Shown: positions 55,753 through 63,910 of the stretch, one piece after another
Layout: each line of letters opens with the position of its first letter
Numbering within the stretch: the stretch's first letter is position 1
NCBI GenBank assembly: GCA_021779955.1
Contig: JAJXZS010000031.1
Coordinates: 1 to 64,000 of the forward strand
DNA: 64,000 nt
Reading direction: 5' to 3'
Origin: Chloroflexota bacterium
GTDB taxonomy: Bacteria; Chloroflexota; Anaerolineae; Anaerolineales; Anaerolineaceae
The notes under the pieces: generated by a model
Databases searched by the model: none
Told to the model about the DNA's origin: nothing
What the model saw: only the letters and a program-made list of their open reading frames with translations
Made by a program: the position numbers and the translations under genes

Positions 55753-56283
55753 ATGGCAAATAACCAAAACACTGTTTATGCGTTTATTGATAGCCAAAAT
55801 TTAAACCTGGGCACGAGAAATGATATTGTCAAAAATGATATTAAAGTATATTCAGGCTGGAAATTGGATTACGAAAAGTTCTATAGATATTTGGGGGATA
55901 AGTTTCATGTGAGCAAGGCTTATATTTTTATCGGCTATGTGGAAAAGTATGAAGAAATGTACAAAAACCTGAGTCACTATGGTTACGAATTGGTATTTAA
56001 GCCAACGATAACTGACGATCATGGTAAACCAAAAGGCAATGTTGATGCAGAACTTGTTCTGTATTCATCTGCGATTGAATATGGAAATTATGACAAGGGG
56101 GTTTTTGTCGCTGGAGATGGGGATTATTATTGCTTGTATAAATACCTTGCTAGTAAGGAAAAATTGCTAAAGATAATAATCCCCAATAAGAAGAGCGAAT
56201 CTTCATTATTGAAAGAATTTCAAGCGTATAAAGTTTTTCTTGAATTTGAGCGGCCTAAGCTTGAGTACATTGAGAAGAGTTAA
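55753..56283 (+). CDS. NYN-domain protein (LabA/DUF88-like, putative RNase)
   Basis: 176-aa PIN-like NYN protein. The N-terminal YAFIDSQNLNLG carries the first acidic residue, then KPKGNVDAELVLYSSA and FVAGDGDYYCLYKYL supply the other acidic positions (FVAGDGDF-type motif), consistent with a metal-dependent RNase. LabA-like proteins are often linked to phage defence or stress; none of the usual partners is seen. A GTGGAG lies about 9 nt before the ATG. Its base composition is unlike its neighbours: the line 55801-55860 has 20 G+C of 60, against 33 of 60 in 57001-57060 of thrC, so horizontal acquisition is likely. Confidence 0.88.
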   Translation: MANNQNTVYAFIDSQNLNLGTRNDIVKNDIKVYSGWKLDYEKFYRYLGDKFHVSKAYIFIGYVEKYEEMYKNLSHYGYELVFKPTITDDHGKPKGNVDAELVLYSSAIEYGNYDKGVFVAGDGDYYCLYKYLASKEKLLKIIIPNKKSESSLLKEFQAYKVFLEFERPKLEYIEKS

Positions 56284-56304
56284 ATAAAAATGAGAGGCGT
56301 AGCT

Positions 56305-56323
56305 CATAGACACGCAGTCTATG
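56305..56323 (+). terminator. Hairpin after the NYN gene
   Basis: CATAGAC (56305-56311) and GTCTATG (56317-56323) around ACGCA, followed by GTTCGTTTTC. It lies 22 nt past the NYN stop and is probably its terminator. Confidence 0.55.
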
Positions 56324-56362
56324 GTTCGTTTTCTCCCTAATGATGTCAATAGTCTATCATAG

Positions 56363-56386
56363 AAACATATTGTTTTCAATATGTTT
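56363..56386. terminator. Perfect 10-bp hairpin, possible terminator or boundary element
   Basis: AAACATATTG (56363-56372) and CAATATGTTT (56377-56386), loop TTTT. No T tract follows on either strand. Confidence 0.45.
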
Positions 56387-56523
56387 GACAATCCTACATC
56401 CCTGAAGATCAACTTTATTTACTTGCATTTTCTTGATCATTCTTCCCAACTATTCCCGCGTAAAAATTCCATAAAAAACTCACTCCTTCCGCTTCTGCAA
56501 ACCGGGCGCTAACCACGCTATGC

Positions 56524-56529
56524 TATACT
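56524..56529 (+). promoter_or_regulatory. -10 box of a probable leaderless promoter (thrC)
   Basis: TATACT, 6 nt before the thrC ATG at 56536. Confidence 0.5.
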
Positions 56530-56535
56530 CGTAAT

Positions 56536-57708
56536 ATGCCAATTCATACAACCGACTATACACAGACATTACTTTGCCCTGTCTGCGGCGAGCAATACGA
56601 CCCCAATCAGGTGCAGACCTACTGCAAACACTGCAATTCGCCTCTCCTCACCCGTTACGACCTCCCCAGGGTTCGCCAGTCTCTCACCCGCGAAGCCCTG
56701 CGAGCTCGACCTCGCGGCCTCTGGCGCTGGGCCGAACTGCTTCCGGTGCATGACCCTGAATATCGCTTTTCGCTCGGTGAAGGCGACACTCCGCTGCTGC
56801 ATTCCGAACGCCTCGGCGCGAGCCTGGGCCTTTCTCACCTTTACATCAAGGATGAATCCTCGAACGCCACGGGCACCTTCAAGGCGCGCGGCCTTGTCGT
56901 TGCGGTCTCAAGGGCGTTCGAACTCGGTATCCGCGAGTTCGTGGTGCCCACCGCTGGAAACGCCGGCGGGGCGCTCGCAGCCTATGCCGCGCGCGCCGGA
57001 GCCATCTCTCATATCTACATGCCTGCCGATACGCCGGTTGCCAACCAGGTCGAAGTCAAGATGGCAGGCGCCGACCTGCACCTTGTCGACGGCCTGATCA
57101 ATGACGCAGGTCGCCAGGCTGCTGCAGATGCCGCCTTGCACGGCTGGTTCGACGTCTCCACCTTCAAGGAACCGTACCGCGTGGAAGGCAAGAAGACCAT
57201 GGGCTTTGAACTCGCTGAAGCTTTCGATTGGACACTGCCGGACGTGATCCTCTACCCCACGGGCGGCGGCACCGGCCTTGTGGGGATGTGCAAAGCTTTT
57301 GACGAACTCGAGGCGCTCGGCTGGATCGACTCCCGCAGGCCGCGCATGGTCAGCGTGCAGGCAGCGGGGTGCGCACCGGTTGTCAAAGCCTTCCAATCCG
57401 GCGCAGAACGGACCGAGCTTTGGCCAAATGCCGCCACGATCGCCAGCGGACTGCGCGTACCGAATCCGTTTGCCGACCGGTTGATCTTGAGCGCGCTGCG
57501 CGAATCACAGGGTACTGCCGTAAGCGTAACCGATGAAGAGATCCTCGCCGCTCAGCGCGAAATCGGCGCGAAGGAAGGCATCTTTTGCGCTCCCGAGGGA
57601 GCAGCCACATTTGCCGCGCTCCGACACCTTGTTTCGAGCGCCTGGATCAAACCGGATGAAACGATCGTATTGTTCAACACAGGCACAGGCCTGAAGTACA
57701 TCCAATAA
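56536..57708 (+). CDS. thrC: Threonine synthase
   Basis: 390-aa pyridoxal-phosphate enzyme turning O-phosphohomoserine into threonine. An N-terminal zinc-ribbon-like start (LLCPVCGEQYDPNQVQTYCKHC, cysteines in two CxxC pairs) is usual in the archaeal/plant-like type. The PLP lysine is K116 in ATGTFKARG; TPTAGNAGGALAAYAA and GGTGLVGM bind the cofactor phosphate. Length fits the class. It heads a probable operon with a histidine kinase (10 nt later), an MBL-fold protein and endonuclease III, although the functions differ. The TATACT box ends 6 nt before the ATG. Confidence 0.94.
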   Translation: MPIHTTDYTQTLLCPVCGEQYDPNQVQTYCKHCNSPLLTRYDLPRVRQSLTREALRARPRGLWRWAELLPVHDPEYRFSLGEGDTPLLHSERLGASLGLSHLYIKDESSNATGTFKARGLVVAVSRAFELGIREFVVPTAGNAGGALAAYAARAGAISHIYMPADTPVANQVEVKMAGADLHLVDGLINDAGRQAAADAALHGWFDVSTFKEPYRVEGKKTMGFELAEAFDWTLPDVILYPTGGGTGLVGMCKAFDELEALGWIDSRRPRMVSVQAAGCAPVVKAFQSGAERTELWPNAATIASGLRVPNPFADRLILSALRESQGTAVSVTDEEILAAQREIGAKEGIFCAPEGAATFAALRHLVSSAWIKPDETIVLFNTGTGLKYIQ

Positions 57709-57717
57709 GAGGTAGTC

Positions 57718-59277
57718 ATGCAGAAGCAGGACACGCGCACTTCCCTGGAAATCCTCCTCGATATCAGCCGAGAGCTTGCCACCACGCTGGATCTGCACAC
57801 TGTCCTTTCCCGCATCCTCACCCTGTCCACAGAGAATATCGGCGCAGAGCGCGCCAGCCTGGTGGTGCTTGACGAGAATGCCAAGCCCATCGATGCTGCC
57901 ATCATCTATGATGGACGGCTCACGCCTAACACGGTCAGCCAGCTCCAGGACGTGGTCGCAAACGGCCTTGCGGGGTGGGTGATCCGCAACAAGAAAGCGG
58001 CGCTCGTTCCCGATACATCCAATGACATTCGCTGGCTCGCCCGCTCAACAGACTCGAGCGAGATTGTCCAGGGAAAATCGGCGTTGTGCGTGCCCTTGAT
58101 GGCGATGGACGAGCTCGTGGGTGTGCTCACCATCGTCCATGCGGAAATCGAATTCTTCACCGAAGCCGACCTTTCACTTCAACAGGCTATCGCAGGCCTT
58201 GCCGGTATCGCCATCCGCAATGCCCGGCTCTACGAATACTCTGAAGCCGTCCAGAAGCGCTACCAGGAACTCTTCGAAGATTCCATCGACCCCATAATGA
58301 TTACCGATCTGGATGGCAGGATCCTCGAAGTCAACCATAAAGCCATCCAGGTGAGTGGCTATACCGGTAAAGACCTGCTAAAGATGAATATCAAGAACCT
58401 GCATGTGCTCCACGACGAGGTCACAGGCAGCCACTTCGACAGCATCCCGCTCGTTGGGACGGTCTCATACGAGAGCGTGCTGCATTGTGAAGGCAACCGC
58501 CTGCTGCCCATCGAGGTGTACGTCTCCAAGATCACCACGCTCGGCACTCCAATCCTCCAGTGGATCGTCCGCGACATCGAAGTGCGCAAAGACCTCGACA
58601 CGCTGCGCAGCGATCTTACGGCCATGATCTACCACGACCTGCGCTCCCCCCTGGCAAACATCGTCTCCAGCCTCGAGATCCTCTCCACGCTCGTGCCCAT
58701 GGAGGACGATTCGGCCATCAAATCGGTTTACCAGATTGCCAGCCGCTCCACCGACCGCATGCAGCGCCTGATCAACTCGCTGCTCGACATCAACCGGATC
58801 GAGGCGGGTATGCAAGTCACGGAGAAGAACGCCGTTCAGATCCCGGTGCTTGTGGATGACGCCGTCGAAACCACACTACCGAATATCTTGAGCAAGAATC
58901 AGCGCATCTCAAAGCAAGTGGCGCAGGGTTTGCCCGAACTTTGCGTCGATGAAGACATGATCAAACGCGTGCTCATCAACCTGATCGAGAATGCCTCAAA
59001 GTACTCGCCTTCCCGCTCCGAAATACTGGTCACTGCCAATCACGTTTCCGGCTCAGTGGAGTTCTGCGTCGACGATAACGGCCCTGGCATCCCCGAAGAT
59101 TTCAAGGAACGCATCTTCGAAAAATTCAACCGCGTCAACTCCTTTTCCACCCGCAAAGGCCTCGGGCTTGGTCTCGCCTTTTGCCGTCTCGCGGTGACTG
59201 CCCATGGTGGTAAAATCTGGGTTGAGAATAAGCCGGAGATGGGCTCCCGCTTCATCTTCACCATTCCCATCGACTGA
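57718..59277 (+). CDS. GAF-PAS sensor histidine kinase
   Basis: 519-aa soluble histidine kinase with no membrane helix. GAF domain about 20-175, PAS domain about 180-290 (FEDSIDPIMITDLDGRILEV), then HisKA with the phospho-acceptor H306 in MIYHDLRSPLANI. The ATP-binding domain has the N box NLIENASKYSP, G1 DNGPGIP and G2 GLGLGLAF, ending KPEMGSRFIFTIP. No cognate response regulator is adjacent; it is probably an orphan acting on a distant partner. GAF/PAS sensing in the cytoplasm suggests a redox or small-molecule signal. GAGGTAG lies before the ATG. Confidence 0.94.
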   Translation: MQKQDTRTSLEILLDISRELATTLDLHTVLSRILTLSTENIGAERASLVVLDENAKPIDAAIIYDGRLTPNTVSQLQDVVANGLAGWVIRNKKAALVPDTSNDIRWLARSTDSSEIVQGKSALCVPLMAMDELVGVLTIVHAEIEFFTEADLSLQQAIAGLAGIAIRNARLYEYSEAVQKRYQELFEDSIDPIMITDLDGRILEVNHKAIQVSGYTGKDLLKMNIKNLHVLHDEVTGSHFDSIPLVGTVSYESVLHCEGNRLLPIEVYVSKITTLGTPILQWIVRDIEVRKDLDTLRSDLTAMIYHDLRSPLANIVSSLEILSTLVPMEDDSAIKSVYQIASRSTDRMQRLINSLLDINRIEAGMQVTEKNAVQIPVLVDDAVETTLPNILSKNQRISKQVAQGLPELCVDEDMIKRVLINLIENASKYSPSRSEILVTANHVSGSVEFCVDDNGPGIPEDFKERIFEKFNRVNSFSTRKGLGLGLAFCRLAVTAHGGKIWVENKPEMGSRFIFTIPID

Positions 59278-59299
59278 GCCATCTTATCCAGGAGTCCGC

Positions 59300-60157
59300 A
59301 TGCAAGAGATCTCGCCTCACGTGTTTATCGAAACCGGTTATCCCGGCGTCACACTCGGCGCCATTGCCTGGGCCCATGGCCTGATCCTCGTGGATGCACC
59401 CTTCCGCCCGGACGACGTGCGGCTCTGGCGCACCACGCTGCTCAACATGTCTGGCGGGGTCGACCGACTCCTCGTCAACCTCGACGCGCATTTCGACCGC
59501 ACCCTTGGCGCCCGTCTCATGGAATGCACCGTTGCAGGCCATGAGAAGATGGTTCAGGTCTTCCGCGATCGTCCTGTCACCTTCAAGCCCCAGACGATCG
59601 AGACCGGCTCGGAGTGGGAACTCTACAATGGCCTTGGATCGGTGCGCTGGGCGCCCCCTGAGATCACATTCAGCGACAGTATGAAGCTCTTCTGGGACGA
59701 CAAGCCCCTTATCCTCGAGTATCACCCGGGTCCTTCCCCTGAATCGATCTGGCTCAAGCTTCCCGAGGAAAAGGTCGTCTTTGTCGGCGATACGATCGTC
59801 CCCAATGCTCCGCCCTTCCTTTTCTGCGCCACTATCCTCGATTGGCTCGCTGCGCTCAACTTGCTGCTTTCTCACGAATACTCCGATTACACGGTTATCT
59901 CGGGCCGCGACGGCGTGGTCACTACCCGCGACATCCAGCGCCAGGCCGGGTTCCTGGAAATTGTCGACAGCATCATTCAGCGCGCCATGGACGACAAGAT
60001 CCCTGCCGACGATCTGGAAAAGGCTATCCCCGACCTGCTCAAACACTTCGAAATCCCGGCAGGCAAGCGCGAGCACTTCTGGATGCGCCTCAAATACGGA
60101 TTGCAGCATTATTACAGCAATCACTCCAAGCTGCGCTCATCAGCCCAGTGCGAGTGA
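59300..60157 (+). CDS. MBL-fold protein with incomplete metal site
   Basis: 285-aa metallo-beta-lactamase fold protein. ATG 59300 begins MQEISPHVFIETGYPG; the frame upstream is within the kinase gene. The usual HxHxDH motif reads DAHFDR (within VNLDAHFDRTLGARL), so one metal-binding His is Asp and the last is Arg. Other elements are present: VAGHEKM (third ligand), EYHPGPSPESIW and FVGDTIVPN (bridging Asp), but the terminal GHG-like position is SGRDG. It is either a single-metal variant or a non-catalytic fold user. It follows the kinase gene by 22 nt. Confidence 0.82.
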   Translation: MQEISPHVFIETGYPGVTLGAIAWAHGLILVDAPFRPDDVRLWRTTLLNMSGGVDRLLVNLDAHFDRTLGARLMECTVAGHEKMVQVFRDRPVTFKPQTIETGSEWELYNGLGSVRWAPPEITFSDSMKLFWDDKPLILEYHPGPSPESIWLKLPEEKVVFVGDTIVPNAPPFLFCATILDWLAALNLLLSHEYSDYTVISGRDGVVTTRDIQRQAGFLEIVDSIIQRAMDDKIPADDLEKAIPDLLKHFEIPAGKREHFWMRLKYGLQHYYSNHSKLRSSAQCE

Positions 60158-60844
60158 GTGCCATCTATGGAAGACACAACCCAAGCTTTCAAGGCTCAAT
60201 CTGACCTTGTACTTGCGCGCCTCAGCCAGGTGTATGGCTCGCCAAACTGGCGTGATCCTTTGCCTGCCCTGGACGAGCTCGTCTCGACCATCCTTTCACA
60301 GAACACGAACGACCGCAACCGCGATGTCGCATTCCGCGCCCTCAAGCGCCGCTTCCCCGCCTGGGAGCAGGCGCGCGATGCCGGCGTCGAGCAGATCGTC
60401 GATGCCATCCGTCCTGCCGGGCTTGCCAACCAGAAAGGCGCGCGGATCAAGCAGGTTCTCCAGGAAATCACCGCTGAACGCGGCTCGCTGGATCTCTCCT
60501 TCCTCTCCGGGATGCCCATCGAGGATGCCCGCGAGTGGCTGATGCATTTCAAGGGCGTCGGCCGCAAGACCGCGGCCATCGTGCTCCAGTTTTCGCTTGG
60601 CCGCCCGGCCTTTCCCGTGGACACGCACGTCTACCGCGTCACCGGACGCCTGGGTATGCGTCCTGCCAGCCTGACCGTCGAAAAGACACACCAATTCCTC
60701 GAATCCATCCTCCCGCCCGGGCAGTATACCTCCGCCCACCTCAATCTCATCCGCCTGGGGCGTGAACTGTGCCACGCCCGCAAGCCTGATTGCGCGCACT
60801 GCCCGCTCACAGACATCTGCCCATCTGCATTCAGTTTCCTGTAG
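60158..60844 (+). CDS. nth: Endonuclease III-like DNA glycosylase
   Basis: About 228-aa HhH-GPD DNA glycosylase/AP lyase for oxidised pyrimidines. The helix-hairpin-helix reads LMHFKGVGRKTAAIVLQF with the catalytic Lys in GRKTA, and VDTHVYRVTGRLG gives the catalytic Asp. The [4Fe-4S] motif is complete: LCHARKPDCAHCPLTDIC (C-x6-C-x2-C-x5-C). GTG at 60158 directly follows the previous stop; ATG 60167 is an equally good start and would remove three residues. EndoIII homologue is certain; pairing with thrC and the kinase may be only transcriptional. Confidence 0.92.
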   Translation: MPSMEDTTQAFKAQSDLVLARLSQVYGSPNWRDPLPALDELVSTILSQNTNDRNRDVAFRALKRRFPAWEQARDAGVEQIVDAIRPAGLANQKGARIKQVLQEITAERGSLDLSFLSGMPIEDAREWLMHFKGVGRKTAAIVLQFSLGRPAFPVDTHVYRVTGRLGMRPASLTVEKTHQFLESILPPGQYTSAHLNLIRLGRELCHARKPDCAHCPLTDICPSAFSFL

Positions 60845-61029
60845 AGAACAGCGAGCCCGGAGTGGAGTATGGCCAAGGTTCACCCCAAATGGCCGGGGTT
60901 CTGCTCATGCGTTCGCATAAATGGAATAGACCGGCTTGAGACAGCTCCTTGGCTTTCGCTGGCTCCCGCTTTTGGACTACAATATCCTTGTAAGCACATT
61001 TGCTCAACCAGGTTGCTGAGACCACATTC

Positions 61030-62598
61030 ATGATCATCCAATCGATCCATAAACATCGCCGACTCCTGGGATGGCTGCTTATCCTCCTCTCCTTCTGTAT
61101 CGGAATGATGCTTCTGCGGGTGGGCATCTTCAACGATGAGGCAGATAACCTCGTTGCCGGAAGGCTTATCCTGCAGGGTCAACAGCTTTACACCAACATC
61201 TTTTCGCATCATTTCCCATTTGCCTACTATTGGACGGCATTTTCGATTCTTATCTTTGGCCAATCCATCAGCCTGCTTCGCCTCTCGATACTCATTTTCC
61301 AGACCGCAGCTTTCATCACAGCCATGCTTGTGACGGAAGTATATATTTCCGTCGGCCTGGTTGCCGTGTTCTAGGCCTGCATCAAGTTCATCTTCTTCGG
61401 CAACATGGTGCTTTACAGCTCCTTCGCCGGAGTCTCCACCGCCGTCGTCTTCATCATCGTCCTGAATCTGCTCCTGTCCGCCGAAAAGACCTCCGCCTGG
61501 AGAGACATCCTGGCGATCAGCCTGTTTTCGCTGATCGCCATACTCTCTGACCCGCTGACCGTCTACCCGATCGCGATTGCCTATCTCGCCCTCCTGATCA
61601 AGAATCCTCCAAGAGCGGTTTATGCTGCGATCATTCCAGCCGCCGGGATTGTGTCGTATATGGTTTACCTGCTTACCTCTGGCAACTTTGCCAGTTTTCT
61701 CGACGAGGCGATCCTCTTCAATGTGCAGATCTACGCCCAGTACAAGTTCGCTTTGCCGTTCAGCTTCGAGAATCTGTTCCACGCGCTGATCAGCGGCCTG
61801 GGCATTCTTGACATGCCCGTGCTCACTCCCCTTTCACCCGAATCGACATTCAGCGGCCTGCTGAATTGGTTCTTCATCCAGTCGAATACCATCGCGGTGA
61901 TCAGCGTCTTCTTCAAAGCTGTAGTTCTGTCGCTGATTCTCTACCTGGCGTTCAATAAAAAGATTCTTCAGGCGGTCTTTGTCTACGTTTTCACCGCTGC
62001 AACGCTGATCTTCAATAATTCGTCCTTCAATTCTCAAGCATTCATCGTCTCAGCGCTCGCCGCGACCACCCTGTTTTTCGTCATGGTCGCCACTTCACCG
62101 TCGAGGCATCGCCTGGTTGCCGTTCCCGGGCTGGTCGTATCGAGCCTCGCGACAGGGATCGTTGGAGTGATCGCGGTCCTGGCGATTTTCAATGTGCAGG
62201 CCAATTTTCCGCAGTACAAAAGCAGCAGCCAACTCGCCAGCTATATCGCCATGGATACGCATTACCGCGAGATCACCTGCAATCTGCCCGACATCAAGTT
62301 CGCGCTATATCCGGTTGGGGGCTACCACTACTGGTTCACGCAGCTTCCGCCTGTTTCACGCTACCTGTACATGTGGCCCTGGGTGGCAGAATACGGCCAA
62401 AATGAGGTGATCCAGGAGCTCGCCAATCCCGATGAGCGTGCACTGGTCGTCATTCAGGACAGCACCATCTGGCAAATATATGACTCTGAAGATTATCTCA
62501 AGCCCCTGGCCGATTACCTCGACGCCAATTACCGCAAGGTCGAGGATCATACCTACATTTCGCCGGCGCTGGCTGCTGCATGCCCGCTCTATAAATAA
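61030..62598 (+). pseudogene. Polytopic membrane protein (ArnT/GT39-like) interrupted by an in-frame TAG
   Basis: One frame runs from ATG 61030 to 62598 with a single TAG at 61372-61374 about 114 codons in. The N-terminal part (MIIQSIHKHRRLLGWLLIL, then RVGIFNDEADNLVAGRLILQGQ, FSHHFPFAYYWTAF) resembles the first helices and loop of dolichyl-phosphate-mannose mannosyltransferase-like GT39/GT83 enzymes, where a DE motif (here NDEADN) is catalytic. Downstream the frame continues with helices and an extracytoplasmic tail. A G-to-A change at a Trp codon (TGG to TAG in FWACIKF) would explain it. An ATG at 61405 could start a shorter product of 397 aa, but without the DE loop. Confidence 0.8.
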
Positions 62599-62599
62599 C

Positions 62600-62634
62600 C
62601 GAATTCCGAGATTCGAGAGTCGAGAACCGTTTGT
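62600..62634. repeat. Degenerate heptamer tandem repeat, site D
   Basis: Units CGAATTC, CGAGATT, CGAGAGT, CGAGAAC, CGTTTGT, directly after the stop of the interrupted membrane protein gene. Confidence 0.65.
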
Positions 62635-62657
62635 TGAGCGGATGCAATCCGCTCAGC

Positions 62658-63530
62658 TTATTGTGCCAGACGGACGCAGGCGCCCGCTTTGAGCACCGCC
62701 GAACCGGAGGATCGGTCGACCAGAACGCTGCACTGCGCCCACCCCCCGCTGAAATCCGCAAGCACGGATGTCTGATTGACCAGATCGTCATACCCCATCA
62801 GGGCGAGGCGGTAGGGCTCGCTCACCAGCCCGGCCACAGGGTCGATGGCTGCCATGTTGGCAGCGGCTGCCTGGTCCGCCGAAAGCGGTGTCGCGTCATT
62901 GCCAAGCTTCGCCTGCACCAGCGAGTTGACGACCTCGACCGGGCGCAGGAAGGGCATTTGCAGAGTCTGGTGGATGATCCAGGCGCTGCCGAAGAAAAAG
63001 ATGCTCCAGACAAGCATGGTGAGGACGGCTCCGCTGCGGCGGGTATTGCTGCTGGCGTTCTCGAGCATGCGGCGAAAGAGGATACCGCTGACGCCTGCGA
63101 GCAGCGCGACGATCACCACCAGGCTGAGCACCCGGGTGGATATCGCCGCATTGAACGGCAGCGACACCTTGGCGGCGATTTGCGGGTCGAAGAGGCTGTA
63201 GAAGAGGGTGAGACCTTCGAAGGGCAGGTGGCCCGCGAAGAGGGCGATCAGCCCGCCCGCGCCGAGCCAGAGCAGGATGCTCAAGCCGGCCCTGGCCAGG
63301 CGGTTGGCGTACCATGCGACGAACGTGCACAGGGCAGTGACCGGCAGTATACCCATCGCCAGCCTGGCGAATGGGTCGGCTGCGTGGGCCGACATCAGGC
63401 TGAGAGCTTCATTCCCCCATAGGGTGATGGAGAACACCAGCCCGGCGATAACGCCCGACCAGATGGCGAGCCGTTCCTTGCGCTTTTTGAGTTCGAGCGT
63501 GTTGTCTACCGCTTTTTTCTTCTTAGGCAT
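62658..63530 (-). CDS. Hypothetical polytopic membrane protein
   Basis: 290-aa protein, not recognised. A basic N-terminus (MPKKKKAVDNTLELKKRKER) is followed by about five helices (31-55, 60-80, 90-112, 138-155, 175-195) and an external C-terminal region (about 200-290; ATPLSADQAAAANMAAIDPV) ending ACVRLAQ. It contains SVLVDRSSGSAVLKAGACV, possibly a small beta domain. Start at ATG 63530 with AGGA/GAGG before it; the frame upstream to 63551 is less likely. An extended -10 element lies 35 nt upstream. Confidence 0.75.
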   Translation of the reverse strand: MPKKKKAVDNTLELKKRKERLAIWSGVIAGLVFSITLWGNEALSLMSAHAADPFARLAMGILPVTALCTFVAWYANRLARAGLSILLWLGAGGLIALFAGHLPFEGLTLFYSLFDPQIAAKVSLPFNAAISTRVLSLVVIVALLAGVSGILFRRMLENASSNTRRSGAVLTMLVWSIFFFGSAWIIHQTLQMPFLRPVEVVNSLVQAKLGNDATPLSADQAAAANMAAIDPVAGLVSEPYRLALMGYDDLVNQTSVLADFSGGWAQCSVLVDRSSGSAVLKAGACVRLAQ

Positions 63531-63564
63531 ACCTCGTCCTTGTTTACGCAAATGGATTACAGGG

Positions 63565-63570
63565 ATTATA
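63565..63570 (-). promoter_or_regulatory. Extended -10 promoter of the polytopic membrane protein
   Basis: TGC-TATAAT read on the minus strand; the ATG at 63530 follows about 35 nt later. Confidence 0.5.
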
Positions 63571-63839
63571 GCAAATTACCGCGCCCACCGTCTCGCGCCC
63601 TCTCCCATGTCTGAATAGAGCCGCCAGGATCCTTAATCTCCCTCTCCCACGCTATATTGACCGGGGCAAGGGGAACCTGCGGCGATCGCGCGACCTGCAT
63701 TGAATTGTTTTTTGAATTGATTCTTCAATTCAATTCCTCTGCGCGAGGGATCAGGGACGCTGGATGAGTAACCGGTGACGAGGAATCGAAATTTATACAT
63801 ACAACCCCTGTCAAGGGGATGCTATACGCATTAAATAAT

Positions 63840-63870
63840 CGGGCGGGCGTTTCAATCTTCGGCCTGCCCG
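63840..63870 (-). terminator. Possible terminator of the gene entering from the right
   Basis: CGGGCGGGC (63840-63848) pairs with most of GGCCTGCCCG (63861-63870), one mismatch. On the minus strand ATTATTTAA follows. It lies 40 nt past a TGA that ends a frame open to the window edge. Confidence 0.45.
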
Positions 63871-63910
63871 GCCAGTCCTCCCGGGATGAAGAAGGCAAAT
63901 CAGGAGTGAA

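Larger units (their letters stand above)
63531..63910. other. Intergenic region: promoter, AT-rich inverted repeat, no gene
   Basis: 380 nt between two leftward genes. An extended -10 (TGCTATAAT, minus strand, 63570-63565) drives the membrane protein. TTGAATTGA (63712-63720) mirrors TCAATTCAA (63725-63733), loop TTCT. CCCCT/AGGGG (63805-63818) is a small hairpin. No coding region was recognised. Confidence 0.5.

Noticed and set aside
55506-55772. 88-aa minus-strand ORF and 67-86-aa plus-strand ORFs in the gap before the NYN gene
   Set aside because: They overlap each other, have no ribosome binding site and no recognisable domain; composition is that of AT-rich non-coding DNA.
61372-61374. 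TAG as pyrrolysine or selenocysteine-like recoding
   Set aside because: No pyl genes or recoding element seen; one point mutation from TGG is simpler.
60880-61782. 300-aa minus-strand ORF across the interrupted membrane protein
   Set aside because: It spans the TAG region, so I considered it as the true gene, but it is extremely rich in D, G, E, Q, H with no domain, as expected for the reverse of membrane helices, while the plus strand reads as hydrophobic helices on both sides of the TAG.
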